Source: Takakia lepidozioides
Taxonomy: Eukaryota > Streptophyta > Takakiopsida > Takakiales > Takakiaceae
Direction of reading: 5' to 3'
Length of the DNA stretch: 64,000 bases
Assembly (NCBI GenBank): GCA_030704615.1
Contig: CM060733.1
Location: forward strand, 44,082,001 to 44,146,000
Shown: positions 43,312 to 55,357 of the stretch, one piece after another
How positions within the stretch are numbered: the stretch's first letter is position 1
Layout: each line of letters opens with the position of its first letter
Translations under genes and position numbers: made by a program
The notes under the pieces: model-generated
Seen by the model: the letters and a program-made list of their open reading frames with translations, nothing else
Told to the model about the DNA's origin: nothing
Databases searched by the model: none

Positions 43312-46300
43312 CTACTTTAAAACTTGTATACGGTCTGCGACTCTCCGGATTGTGGAGTATATGTGTGCTGCAGGTGTTGGGGCACCAACCCTCTTCCCTG
43401 TTTTGCGTAAGACCCTGGGTCGCGTTTTCCATGCCTCAACGAAATCCCGTTTCCTTTTCAACGACATATTGTTGTTGTCATTTACAGGACGGAAGCTCTT
43501 TGCTGCCGCAGGGTGCAGCATTCCTGCAGCACTCTTGGCAAAAATATCAACAAGCTGCCCCCTACAGATACGAAGAGAAGACAACACATATTTCTGTAGG
43601 TATTTGTCGTCCCCAACAATGCGAAGTATGTCTGCAAATTCTTCATCCATGGAGGATGGTACGAGGACAGGCTCCGCATCATGGGGGAAGTCATCTGTGG
43701 AAGGGCCCTTTGTTGCATTTCCCAAACCCTCTTCGTCGCTGACACTTGCATGAACCCTAAACACATTATGCAATCCTCCATGAATGGTTCCCAGCGCCGT
43801 GCCACAAGCGCGCACTATGAGTCCATCCTGCAAGTGTGGATGAAACAATTTCAGGACTTAGACTTGATGCTTGCACAAATTGCCCTTCATTGCCCATGGG
43901 CAAGACAATATAAATTATGTTTGGGTGATTGGTGCTTAGAACATAGGCTGGTTGCCCAGGATGGAACGGAAGAGTGACATTGCAAGCTGGGATATCGCGT
44001 GCTGCAAGCACAGAACTGGACATGTACTTCTCCTGTTTGTTATTCCTTATGAATCCGTGCGTCTTCAGGTGAATTGCATACCAGTAGTGTGTTAGCACAC
44101 GGCCTGTGAGTTCTCATATGAGCCAATCCACTCTACGCCCAATCATTTTGCCTTTCCCCATCCTCAGTCTTGCCTTCAAGTTTCCATGGTATGCCTCAAT
44201 GCTAGCATTGGTGTCTTGACCGGCATGCGGAACATGGCGAGCTGCTGTACACCACATTGCTATTTTAGGACGCCATTCCTTATCGATGTAGTCCAGAAAT
44301 GCATGCCCATTCGGATTTTTCTTTCTCATGCGTCGGAGCATTGTTGCTACCCATGCAAGACCTTCTTTGGGATTGATTGGTCCACCTCTACAGTACATGA
44401 GGTCTCCCATATCTTTCAGCAAGTTTGCGGCAGTGATAGGATCTTTGCTTTTCGCGCATGATTGCTTCACCCAAGCCCGCCGGACATGCCAAAGGCACAG
44501 GAAAATTAGCACTCCTCGAAAAACAGCCCTGCAAAGTACACATGCCGACATGAGAGACTTCAAAGAGGACTTGGCCGGTGGATTTGGGTACTAACTGGTC
44601 TGCCCGTCTGTTCCAAACGGATTTAGGTAGTAGACTCGCCCACTCTGACCTGCCATGAGTGGTGCCCTCACGACACCGCCAGCAGACCTGACCACGCTGA
44701 CCTCGCAGTGGACTTACGTAAGTGAGTCTTGCAACGGACTTGGCCAGAGGGCATCCCGACCGGACTGGGTTGCTAGCAGACTTCCGAACAGTCCCCTCCG
44801 GCGGACTCGCCTGTCAGCGGACCAGAGTGAGGTCGCAGCAGACTGGCGCACGTGAGTCTTGCAGCGGACTGCTTGCGAACAGTCCCCTCCGGCGGACCTG
44901 CCTGCCAGCGGACTTGCTGGACCAGACTGAGGTCGCAGTAGACTGGCGCACGTGAGTCTTGCAGCGGACTACTTACGAACAGTCCCATCCGGTGGACTCG
45001 CCTGCGAGCGGACTTGCTCGACCATAGTGAAGTTGCAGCAAACTGGCGCACGTGAGTCTTGCAGCGGATTGCTTGCAAACAGTCCCATCTGGCGGACTTG
45101 CTCAACCAGAGTGAGGTCGCAGCAGACTGGCGCACGTGAGTCTTGCAGCGGACTGCTTGCGAACAGTCCCCTCCGGCAGACTGGCCTGCCAGCGGACTTG
45201 CCCTTAGGAGACCGGTAGCAGACTTACCCAGACGTTGTTGGCAGCACACCTGAGCAGACTGACCTTGCAGCGTACTTGCACAAGTGAGTCTTCCAGCGGA
45301 CTTCGCTAGAGGACATTACCAGCGGACTAGTTTGCCAGCAGACTTGCAGCCAGGACTGCGTTGTATGGCAGGGGACTTGCCGAAGAGACAGACAATGGAC
45401 GCAGATGACGGACTTGCACGCGAGTGTACAAGAGGGTACGTGAAACTTACGTAATGGCATTTATTTCGGCGTCGACATCGTCCACAATGAAGGCATTGGG
45501 TCGCCAGTTTGGCATTTCTGCGAGGAGAGAGTCCCGCAAGGCTGCCATCCACGGCACCAGGTCTGTTGTCCGCTCACGTGCGCATATGATGTACGCAACT
45601 GGTATACCGTTAAGCCACTTGTCGAAGACCATCAACGTGTACAATGGGAACTGTTCAAATGCAGAATGTCAGATGCTGCCAGTGTGCGTACATCCACTAC
45701 TTCTGCAAGTGGATAAACTGTGAAAGAGATGAAGAGTACCTTGTGGTGATTTGTCCCGAAAGTTGCATCGCATGCAACGATACGGGCATGGCCTAATTGA
45801 AGCATTCGCTTCTTCTGCCACTCAGTCTGTATGCCGATTGTGAATGTAAAGTCGCCATCGTAGTGCTTGAATGTTGGCGCCAATTTTTCCTCTTGATAGA
45901 AGAAGACCGATTTCGGGTTCTAGTCTTCCACATGCGGACACTCTCCGCATCGTTGGCATGTTTTTTGAACGTTTGCCACGCCCGTTTCTCGGCCAGGTTG
46001 CGCATATCTTGCTCTAGCAAAAAATCGTCCCGTGTCAATGCATCCCCCAACCCGGTGTTGTTCATGACGTGCTCTTTATGTTCCATCATGATTTGGGCGA
46101 CTAACAGGCCTCGGCACAGACACTCCATGACCCATGCTTTCAATTCCTTGCTAATGTGTGGTGCGTAGGCATGGCGAGTGTTCCTGAACTCAACGGACTT
46201 CCCATGACAGGGGTTCCCTTTCGCGTCTGTATGCTCCATATTGTTGTAGTACGTGAGGACACAAATGTCGGGGGCGAGATAGCATTGTTGGACCTTGAAA

Positions 46301-47009
46301 CAGCACTGACAACCACGCTTGTAAGACTCTCCATATTCCGACTTCTTTCTCCTTGGGCCTTTATGAGGGTGAGATTTTCCAGCACCGAGAAGAGGTCCTC
46401 CACGTTTCAGTTTTGGATCCTCCACTATCGTATTGTTGGTGCGCTTGTCATCAGGACCATAACAGCATTGATACCTGGACATAAAAATCACAATGGATAT
46501 CCATCGACTTTTGGAAGCATGAAATCACAGAACGTGGGTACGAAAAATGGCAACAGACATGCAATCAAACTACAAAAGGACGATGAGGATGGAGCACACA
46601 TGATATTGTTCAGAGAACTGCTGGCTCTCGGCTCTTTTAGCATGCCGGATTGCACTTTAGTATGGACATTCACCCAAAATTGAGTGGGGTAGTCCACCAA
46701 ACTCTCATCTCCGAGGAGAAAGTCATCAACTCTATCCCACGGTATGCAAGCCTTCAGAACATTCTGTCTGGCACCCATATAACCATATTGCGTGTCTCTC
46801 TTCCATTGGAAGTCCTTCCTGTTGAAGGGTCCTGGTTTGGGTGTTTGCAAACTTTGTCGAAGAGGCCGTATAATCCAGCATCCCGTTTTTAGTATATCAT
46901 CACCTTCTGCTTCCACGTCCATGCCCTGTACAGTACAGAGGACACGCTCAGAACCTGCAAGAAACGCGCCGCAGTACACTGGACACGATGGACAACGTGC
47001 AAGGAGCAT
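43312..47009 (-). pseudogene. MULE transposase with SWIM zinc finger, decayed (family 2)
   Basis: The protein can be followed from an N-terminal exon at 47009 (RDTQYGYMGARQNVLKACIP WDRVDDFL) to VLK-stop at 43312. Next exon after the acceptor at 46480: YQCCYGPDDKR and CQCCFKVQQCY, a Cys-rich DNA-binding-like region, then YYNNMEHTDAKGNPCHG. The catalytic core gives VACDATFGTN (first Asp), then after an intron (GT at 45743 to AG at about 45653) FIVDDVDAEIN (second Asp). After a 922-bp intron (45450-44529) come FLCLWHVRRAWVKQ and NASIEAYHGNLKARL (Glu). A SWIM finger CPWAMKGNLCKHQVKVL lies at about 43880. Breaks are a frame change plus TAG at 45920-45922, TGA at 44114-44116, and a frame change at SWIM. 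Confidence 0.82.
44800..45180. repeat. Tandem repeat of about 84-100 bp inside the MULE intron
   Basis: Four units with the order CAGAGTGAGGTCGCAGCAGA, CTGGCGCACGTGAGTCTTGC, AGCGGACTGCTTGCGAACAG, TCCCCTCCGGCGGACTTGCC. Weaker copies extend to 44600 and 45340. Each unit contains CACGTGAGTCTTGCAG, a mixture of donor-like and acceptor-like words on the plus strand, while the host gene is on the minus strand. Confidence 0.85.
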
Positions 47010-47079
47010 CAGTGTGCACGTTCGCGGCTGCTGGCAAGTGGCAGGCGGCAGGGATAAGGTTTCAATTCATGCCCTAAAA

Positions 47080-47400
47080 ATGGAGGGCTCAGATGGCATT
47101 TGCGAACGGACGATCCAGATGCGGCATCATCAGTGGACTGGAGGAAAGCGGACTCATGGGCGGCGGACTGGCAGGCACACTGTTGGGTGGACTGGCCGGG
47201 ACTGGCACAACGGACTGGCATGGATGGCGCGGATGGGTTTCTCAGAATGGACGATCCAGATCCTTCGGCCGGCACGGACTGGCAGACTGGCAGACTAGGG
47301 GGCAGCAGACGGGCACAACGGACTGTTGGGTGGACTTGCGGGGACTGGCACAGCACACTGGCATGCACACTGGCGGTTTGGCGGACTGAGGGGAACTGGA
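47080..47400 (+). repeat. Degenerate GGACTGGCA-rich repeats upstream of the MULE
   Basis: Repeated GGACTGG, ACGGACTGGCA and TGGGTGGACTGG words, in the same orientation as the CAGACTGG words at 42.6-43.2 kb and in the MULE intron. A longer near-duplicate (GGACGATCCAGAT) occurs at about 47108 and 47248. Confidence 0.6.
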
Positions 47401-47545
47401 CTCACGGGCAGCGGCGGAGCGCGGGCGAGGCTGCCGCGGGCGCGGCTGGTGGGGCCGCGGCAGCAGGTGGGCGACCGCGCGCAGTGGCGGGCCGGGGGAG
47501 CCGGGCGTCCGTGCGCAGGGCGCACCGGTCAGCTCGCGCGCCACA
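47395..47545. other. Short, extremely GC-rich block
   Basis: About 150 bases of almost pure G/C (CGGCGGAGCGCGGGCGAGGC and similar), in sharp contrast to its flanks. Open frames on both strands are compositional artefacts. It ends abruptly at ACAATGTCCCAATT. Confidence 0.6.
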
Positions 47546-48273
47546 ATGTCCCAATTATTGTAAAATGAGAGGCTGTGGTTAGTGATAGAAATTGGTTCCA
47601 TATATTTGGACCGTTTGGCAGGCTACCAAAGTTGTAGCTTGCCACAGGCCATTTAGTGAAGGTGGCAATAGGGTGGCAAAATCGCAATCACATGGTTTAG
47701 CCTGAGTCTGCGGCATTCAAAAGAGGCCTTATTAGTGCTCCTTTTGTTGTGATGGAGGGCGTGGGGAATTATAAGAAACTGAAGTGGGGTTGGTCCCGAG
47801 GGAGGCCCGCGTGGGGAGGGTGAGGTGGCCGCCTACTAAGTAACATTTGACTTGCCCCGTGCTAACACTCTTGGCTGCCTACTTGACTAGATAGCTTGTT
47901 TTTTGTGTCATCACAAACAGTGGAGATAAAGGAGCTCGGGACCAGATTCGTCACGCTTCCAACATCCAATTGTTGCCAACAAACAGGCGCAGGCAGACTG
48001 GTGATGAGGCGGACACAACTGCTGCTACCACTGGTGCCATTGGTGGACCCGGTAGAGGTACACAGGACATTCTTTTGCCCAAACAGCCAAGGCAACCATG
48101 TGAGTTGGGGAGAATGAGATCTGTGCACCCATCGGACAGTGAGGTCAGAGGGCTTGGAGGAGGAGAAAGAAGCGCAGAGAGAGGGGTTGACAGATGCAGA
48201 GGAGGAGTGGGTAGAGGCAGAGTGCGCGCGAGAAGTATAAGTCCAGGATTGGAAAGCGGAGTTAGAGGACACG
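47546..48273. other. Upstream region of OR
   Basis: No gene recognised. It should hold the OR promoter and 5' untranslated sequence, but no TATA box or motif stands out. An acceptor-like CATCACAAACAG at about 47920 could belong to an untranslated exon. Confidence 0.4.
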
Positions 48274-51200
48274 ATGCTACTGTTACCCCTGGCATGGCGC
48301 AATTCTTTTAGTCCGTCTAGGGCTATATTATCGCCTTATAGGGAACAATGCCAGACTGTTGGTGGGAGCAGGGGGAGACTAGGATTGAGGAGATGGCCAG
48401 GGAAAATAGAATGGAGAGGGAGGGATGTGGACCAGGAGCGGAGGGCAATGGCGGGAGATGGCGGTCTGAATAGCGGTAAGGCTACAGAGAAGCAAAGTGT
48501 GGGCAGCTCCAGTACTCTGTCAGCCAGGTGCGATGCTTCCGTGTGTTTGTACTTTTGTTTGTGTGTGGTTGTGGCTCTCTTTGTTTTGTCCTTGTCCCCC
48601 CCACATCATCGAGGGATATTGCAATCACTGCTACTTCTATCATATCTCCGGGGCTGCAGGAGCAATGCTGGAACTAACGTCGTGTTTTCTATTACAAGCT
48701 TAATCCTTGCTCTTCGTGCTGAATTTGCTGTCAACGTTGACTCTATTTTGAAACCCCGTGACTGGGTTTACGAGGGTTAGTACCAGGTTGTCACTTTGCC
48801 CTCGAGGTCTTGTCATACTCCAAGTCACGGGGAAGGGTCGATGATTGCATTCTCTCTCTCCCGCGAACTCTTACAGGAATTTTCCTAGCAAGGAAGTTGG
48901 TGCCATTAAGGTCAGTGCATGGATGGATGGATGGCAATAACAGAGCAGATGGCGCAGATGACACCAATGCCTTTTGTATAATAGAGGGCCGTGAAACGGT
49001 GCTGGACTTCGCCCAGATGGAGCTGCAGGAGATACGCCATAACATAACCAGCCGCAGGAACAAAATTTTCCTCCTCATGGAAGAGGTTGGTCTTGTGCAG
49101 TATCACTTCTGGGTATTCAGTTCAATGGCAACTGGGAACGATAATTGCTATGCTGCTGCACAGGCTCCCATTGATTGGCATTCCATGTAAAACTGGAGAA
49201 GGCTGTGCTTGGTTGCTGCATGTAGGGTGAAAACTGAACCCAGTTGTCATCACATGCTCTTCATGTTGCTTGATGTTGCTTGCAGGTAAGGAGACTGCGC
49301 ATCCAGCAGCGTATTAAAAGTGCAGAGCAAGGGGCAGATCACTATGATGAGAGTGAGGAGATGCCTGAATACCCCTCCTCTATTCCGTTTCTGCCACCCC
49401 TGGTATACTTGACTTCAAGTCACCGTGTGGTTATCATGTTTCTTGGCCTTCAGTACCTCCTCATGCTTTGTCTTTGTTGCACTTGGGCTTGCTGTACTCA
49501 GGACTGCCTAGGAGGACTGATCTTGTTTCACTTAGTTGGACTTCTAGGTGGACAACTTCTTTGGTTGTGCTGTTTATCTGTCAAGCAGTATCACAATTGT
49601 GCTGTCATTCTGGCAAATGTCTATCTTTTTGCTCTGGATTTGGAATCCTTCCTGTCCCTCATGACTTTGCCCTATTCCTGCTACTTAGGATATAATGACC
49701 CTTTACTTTAAGCTAGATATTTCCCTTAGGCTATTTGACTTCGTTCATTATCAAAAGGAGACAACACATCACTTCCTGACAGGCTTCTTGATCATCACTT
49801 ATTTGAGTTTGGATCTTTTCCGCACACTCAGAAACCCTTCCTGTTTGCAGACAACGGCGACATTGAAGCAATACTATGTGAGCTGCCTTGCTCTTGTGGC
49901 TGGAATCATCCTTTTTGGTGGCTTAATAGCTCCCATTGTGAGGATCTATCTCTCTTCCTGTCATGAAGCTCCTTACATTCTAATAGTGAAAGGGTCACAT
50001 CACCCTGGGTGTGTTCCTCAGTGCACCACCTTGCATGTAGTCAACATAGATGTTTACTGTGTAGCCTTGCCGGGACAGCCCTTCTCTAGGGTCTCTGCTT
50101 CAGGTGAACAGGCCACTGGCGTTTAGTACACCAGACCCAACTCTGAAGAGCAAGGAAGCAGCCTATTTTGGCTCAGCTGGACTGTTGGGGCACCTAATGA
50201 GTGTCAGGCTTCCCTGTAGGTGAAGGTCACTACTTAGGTCACTACCATAATCCCCATCAGATATTCTGTATCCATAGCTAGTCCTTGTGGGGCAGTTGGC
50301 AATCTCCCGCCAAAATATAAGTTCATTGAACCTGTTCATGACATCTTTGCTATGGAAGTGCTGCTAGTAGCACAAGATTCATTTGTTTATCTCTTCAGTT
50401 GTAACATGTCTGTCTTCTGTGTATGATGGCCAGCTGGAATTAAAACTGGGAATGGGAGGCACGTCGTATGAGGAGTTCATCCAAAGCATGCATCTACCAC
50501 TCCAGCTCAGGTCCTTTCTGCCTTAGTCATTTTCCTTTCCATCTTATCCCTGCCGTTTCTACTAGTTGTACAGATTCTCTTTCCTCTGTGGTCCACAGCT
50601 TAGTAGGGTCTCTGCATGGTGGTGTCAACTCTTGGTATGCTTGATTGCTGCTTCGAGTTAGCTGGATGTCAATGCTTTGGAGGTATGGACAAATGCAGCG
50701 AGGTGGATCCAATCGTGGCATCTTTCTCAGGGGGGGCGGTGGGGGTCATTTCATCTCTGATGGTAGTCGAGATTAACAATGTCAAACACCAAGAGAGCAA
50801 GCGCTGCAGATACTGCCATGGGACTGGTATGTTGTTCCTTCCAGCACTTGTGTCTATATGGCACTCTTTCCCTTAAGCTCATGCCTGAATTCTTGCATCG
50901 TGTGCCTGACCTTGATGGTCATTTCTAAGCACTTTGTCACACTTGTCCAAGCCATGACTTCTGGCTGTTTCTTATCTCGTGGTGTCAGACTCCTCAGTTC
51001 TAATTGAAAGATCACATCCTTTTCAGCAATTGGCTCATTCCTTGCTTCCACCTTTCATGGCATTCATGAGCGCAAATCACAGGGTATTTGGCATGTGCAC
51101 GGTGCTCGGGCACGGGAGCACTCATAGTAGTGGAGCCTGTGGCAACTGTTGACCATTCTGACCTGCCCCTGTCCGTGCCCACCACCCAGCGATGCCCCAA

Positions 51201-51615
51201 CTGTTTTGGGGCTACTAAGGTAAGTTGTACTCCAAGAATTATTTTCGGAAATTGCGTTGATCTCTTAACAACACAAAGACAGTGGTGGATGTTTTACCTT
51301 CACTTATTTGCATGTTCTGTTGTGTGAGAGAGAGATTATCTCAACCAAAGTTGGTGTGAATAAGAGCCTGTTCCCCTTGAGGGTACTGGCCCCTTTTGTG
51401 GGGGCTCTAGGTTCTGTTGTCATATTTGTATGGATAGTCATATTGCAGCCAAGGAAGGCATGTGAACTCCCAGTATGGGTAGCATATTTTTTGTACAGTG
51501 ATAGGTGACATCTACTTATGGGCTTGAGTGGCTGCAGGTTATGTGTCCAACATGCTTGTGCACTGGCATGGCATTGGCCAGCGAGCATGATCCTCGAATT
51601 GATCCATTTCAGTAA
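48274..51615 (+). CDS. OR: ORANGE protein (plastid DnaJ-type zinc-finger chaperone), 8 exons
   Basis: Exons: 48274-48475, 48877-49085, 49286-49402, 49851-49937, 50434-50510, 50699-50826, 51083-51219, 51538-51615. All use GT-AG borders, phases join, and the total is 1035 nt (344 residues). Exon 1 encodes a Ser/Arg-rich likely plastid transit peptide. The conserved OR core follows: FCIIEGRETVLDFAQMELQE, SRRNKIFLLMEEVRRLRIQQ, membrane segment LVAGIILFGGLIAPI, ELKLGMGGTSYEEFIQSMHL, and a second hydrophobic stretch DPIVASFSGGAVGVISSLMV. Four Cys motifs come next (CRYCHGTG, CARCSGTG, CPNCFGAT, CPTCLCTG) and the C terminus SEHDPRIDPFQ. OR stabilises phytoene synthase and controls carotenoid accumulation and plastid differentiation. 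The third and fourth motifs deviate from CxxCxGxG, as I recall for the family. Exon 1 is the least certain part. Confidence 0.93.
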
Positions 51616-53599
51616 ATGGTCAAAGGGTTTTTCACAAAGCAACCCTTTAGTAGCAGATGGTTAAGGTTCGGCACAGTTGATTGTAAGATTATAGAAAGTT
51701 GGTACTTGGTGAAGCACAGGTGTAAATCCTGTCGGCATTATTGTGATAAAACGAATTACATTCAAGTCCACAGAAACACTTGAACCTCCAAAACAATCTT
51801 TTATCCTCAAAGGAATGCTAATTTGAATGTGATTTGCAGGTCCATGCTGGTAGCAACATTTAGATCAGTTAGCTTTGCACAGTAGGAGGGTGAAACAAGT
51901 TTGATGTCTCTGTTCTCAACACTCTTCTGGAGGTGTTTGTAACATGACAATATCTTATTTCCTAATAAGAATTTCTTTCACAATTGAAAGTTAATGTTGA
52001 CCTGTTTTAGAAAAAACTAGAGCAGGTGAACTGCATATCATGGGGCCAAAACCTTCTGGATTGTACTCGCATGCAGCCTGTGAGTTTTCATCTAAGTTTT
52101 TCTGGTCTGCAACCTTCCAAACTCTACCTGGGGACTATACAAAAGATGGAATCATGAAGCTGCGGTAGGACGTAGCTGACTGGCTTCAAGTACAACAAAA
52201 TTTGGAAGAAATAAATATGGACACATGACTAACAAATTCCAAAATCCTCTCCATGGGGAGCATAAGGGCATAATGGGCTTTGCAACATTGCTACAAGTAT
52301 TGTTAAAGCTCCATTAGAGACTAAAATCAAATGTGTGTACATGTACCTTCCTACTGAATCCTTTCCTTGATTGTCTCTTGTGCCTCCAAATTAATAAGGA
52401 TACATTCCTCAAATCTGCAACATTCTGCAACGTTGTAAGTGTGAAGATAGAACTGTGAGTACCCGATTTAGTCATCCCTCCATGGTGGGTATGTTTTCTA
52501 TGCCTACAAAAAGACAGCTCAGATATGACCCTCTTCACCTCCCTGTCTCATGCACCCTCTTGACTATTCGAGAGCAAACAACAGACTTTCAGACTTGGTA
52601 TATGCAGACTTTTGACTCTTATATACAGACTTCTGCCCTACTTGATTACACATTAAATGCTCCAAATTTTGCATACTCCCACATCACAGGGGTGTTAAGT
52701 TCTTAAAGAGCATGGTGTTGTACAAAGCCACTACCTAGCCAATGGGCACATCCCTCATGACATGCATATCTTCACACTTTTTGTATTAACTAAGAGCTTT
52801 CAAAAGTAGAGAAGGCAGACTGTTGGTCGATGGAGGAGGCAAAAATAAAGGAATTGGCAAGATTGGTTTTACCTTTGCAGTCATGCAGCATGTTAAGGAT
52901 GAGATGTAAGTTCAGACCACATTTTCCACTTAAGACTGATGTGGTGCGCTCCTGCAGTTACTGCTCCCACGAGGGGCCTATAAAAAACTTGAACATGCCC
53001 ATTGTTGCATGCTTTTAATCCTTGTTCGTGTACTGTGTTGGCATTGGCATCCTATACAGTGATGTAAGTGTGCAAGTAGATAGCTTGGTCAACACTTAGG
53101 ATATTTTGGAATCACCCACAGGAATACACAATGAAAACTCAGGAGGTACCATTTTCTTGCTCCTTAAACTGTTGCCAAGATTTACACCTTCGTTCTGCAT
53201 CTGTACTTCGCTGTACATATCTTTTTTGGATTACAGTTTTCTTGATACAAATCTCAAGGTATGTGGATCCTGTCAAGGACAATAATACTCTTGCGGGGTT
53301 AACTCAGGGAGCTAAACAATCTCTTCCTCAAGAATGCATCCCCCCCCCACCATATTCAACAGCACGTGAGGGTAAAGAAGGAAAGAGTCATGGAACATAC
53401 TACAAGGCATCTTGCTGAATATCAGATCATATCAGAACTGTCATCTGATCTTGGATCATGCACCCTACACCTTGATTTGTATGTACACCACACAGGCTAT
53501 ATTGGAACCCTTCTGTCACAACTTCTCTGATATCCACCATAAGCTACACAAGATTGGTTTGCATTGGAGAGGCATAACATTCCACTTCAATCCCCATAC
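51616..53599. other. Convergent intergenic region after OR
   Basis: The 3' untranslated regions of OR and of the minus-strand gene ending at 53600 should lie here. Short exon-like pieces on the minus strand (for example 52360-52430) could not be joined to anything. Confidence 0.45.
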
Positions 53600-55357
53600 T
53601 CAATCATCTTTGTAGCTTGAGCCAGTGGCTGTCTGCAACTTCGAAAGAGCAGCACAACCTCTCTCCAAGAGAGATTGTAGGGCATGTACTTGGTTAAGAA
53701 ATAAGCCCAGGTGCAAGTGCACTGTGGCCACCAGCTTGTCAGCTGTTGTCAGAGCTGCACACAACTGTAGTACAGAACACACAAAGCATAGCAATGTTCA
53801 TTACCCACAATTTTTCAGATCTGTGGACAAATTTTCTAATGCTTGGGGTCCAGTCACAAACACAGTTTGTCTTCTTGAATCTATCTGCACCTTTAGGTAC
53901 TTGAGCATTGCACATTTGCATGCAGCCTCTCAATATGAATGGAAGTAGGGAAGGCTGCCTGTGACTTGCCTGCTTGCCAAACAACAAAAGACCCAACAAG
54001 AACTCTTACATTGAACCATGCAAGCATAGCACATAGGACACAGCACGTGGCTGCAACTCACCGATGCGTTGTAATGGAGATTTGCCACAGAAGCTGGAAA
54101 GATAGATTACATTTAGAACTGCCCGGACTGGTCCCCCTATTTACAAAGAAACTAAACAATGAATGCCACATACAGAGGCAACTTGCAACCTTTGAACCAC
54201 CCATGGCAAAATATTGAAATTATGCTGATTTGTGTTTACCTTCTCAGTCGAGCCAGTCCATGAATGGCCAGTGTTCCCCAATGCCACATTCAGATCATTA
54301 TATGACTTCTGCACATTCCCAGGCAATATTGTCTCCTTAACCCTTACAAACCAAATCCTCAGAACTGTCTTACTCAGTTTGTAAAATTTACTCTAATCCA
54401 ACACCGAAGTGCCCACAGATGAAATGTAGTTTTGGGGCAAGTCTTTGCCATGCAGTTCTTCTTTCAGATCTTGATCATGAGTCCTCCATTGTATGGTTGT
54501 TCAAACGCACATCTGGCCTAGTCCTGAAAATCTCAAACTACAATTTCAAACTGTATAGCCTGGGTTTGACTTACCTCAAATGATAGCTGCAGACTTTGAC
54601 CTTCTCCAATCCACCCATGCCGAACCCACACACACCCAGAAGATTTCTCATCAGTGCAATTTGCATCTATTCTCGAAATTGTTCTACTCTGCAAGATAAG
54701 TAGGTCCAGTTACATTCCTGATCAATCTCATGCCAGAGTCTCCATGCCAGGTAGCCAGCTTCAAACCACCATAGTACTGGTCCATTGTCTCCCCACTAAC
54801 CCTGATCGGTCTCACATGTTAAGGCTCTGACAAGCTACTGTTAAGTAACTGACATTGCGCCTCTTGCAACCCACTCTCCTTCGTTGTTTTCCCTTTCTGT
54901 CTCTTACATATAAATTATCTCTGACGACTTCGAGATGGGCATGGCCTGAGCACACTCTCTTTACACTATGGCTAGTGCCACCACAGCCGAAGGGATATTG
55001 GTCAGCTGCACTCAATATTCCGGGAGTCTTAGGATGCCAATGCCAGCCCGAATAATCAGGCTTGAAAATGCAAGTTGGTTCTTATCCGGCGAAGTGCGAA
55101 CGTTCGCAGGAAGATTAAATGAGTCCATTAGATGTGTCCATGCATCTCTCTCGTTGCAAATCAGGCTACCAACATAGGGTTCCAGATGTGAAATGAGCTG
55201 TGCGCTAAGACATACTGAAATCAAGTGGTGCATTCGGGGACGAGAGGATGCGTGAAGACGACACTGAAGTTAGAGGGGAAGAAGAAGGTGCTTCCGACAG
55301 ATCTTGCAACAGGTCACCCACGCTCAGTAATGGCCCCCCATGGGGCATCCCTGCCAT
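53600..55357 (-). CDS. Unrecognised protein, 251 residues, 7 exons
   Basis: Exons on the minus strand: 55357-55216, 55005-54908, 54688-54575, 54335-54190, 54093-54062, 53969-53901, 53754-53600. All junctions are GT-AG, codon phases match at each, and the sum is 756 nt ending at a TGA. The N terminus is MAGMPHGGPLLSVGDLLQDL with a Ser/Pro-rich stretch. The middle has HAHLEVVRDNLYSRTISRID and GCVWVRHGWIGEGQSLQLSF. The last 70 residues are predicted helical with leucine spacing (SIHIERLHANVQCS, ATVHLHLGLFLNQVHALQSL, LERGCAALSKLQ), so an amphipathic or coiled-coil partner region is likely. I know no family for it. The donor of exon 4 (AG then GTTGCA) is weak, so exon 4-5 joining is the least sure. 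Confidence 0.6.

Noticed and set aside
42640-45340. CRISPR-like appearance of the tandem arrays
   Set aside because: Units are contiguous minisatellites without unique spacers and the genome is eukaryotic.
47295-47601. Overlapping Ala/Arg/Pro-rich ORFs
   Set aside because: They follow the GC-rich block and its neighbours on every frame, with no domain.
47970-48311. Arg/Gly-rich ORF just upstream of OR
   Set aside because: It has no start context or exon partner that joins to OR, and the ATG at 48274 in another frame gives the phase-consistent first exon.
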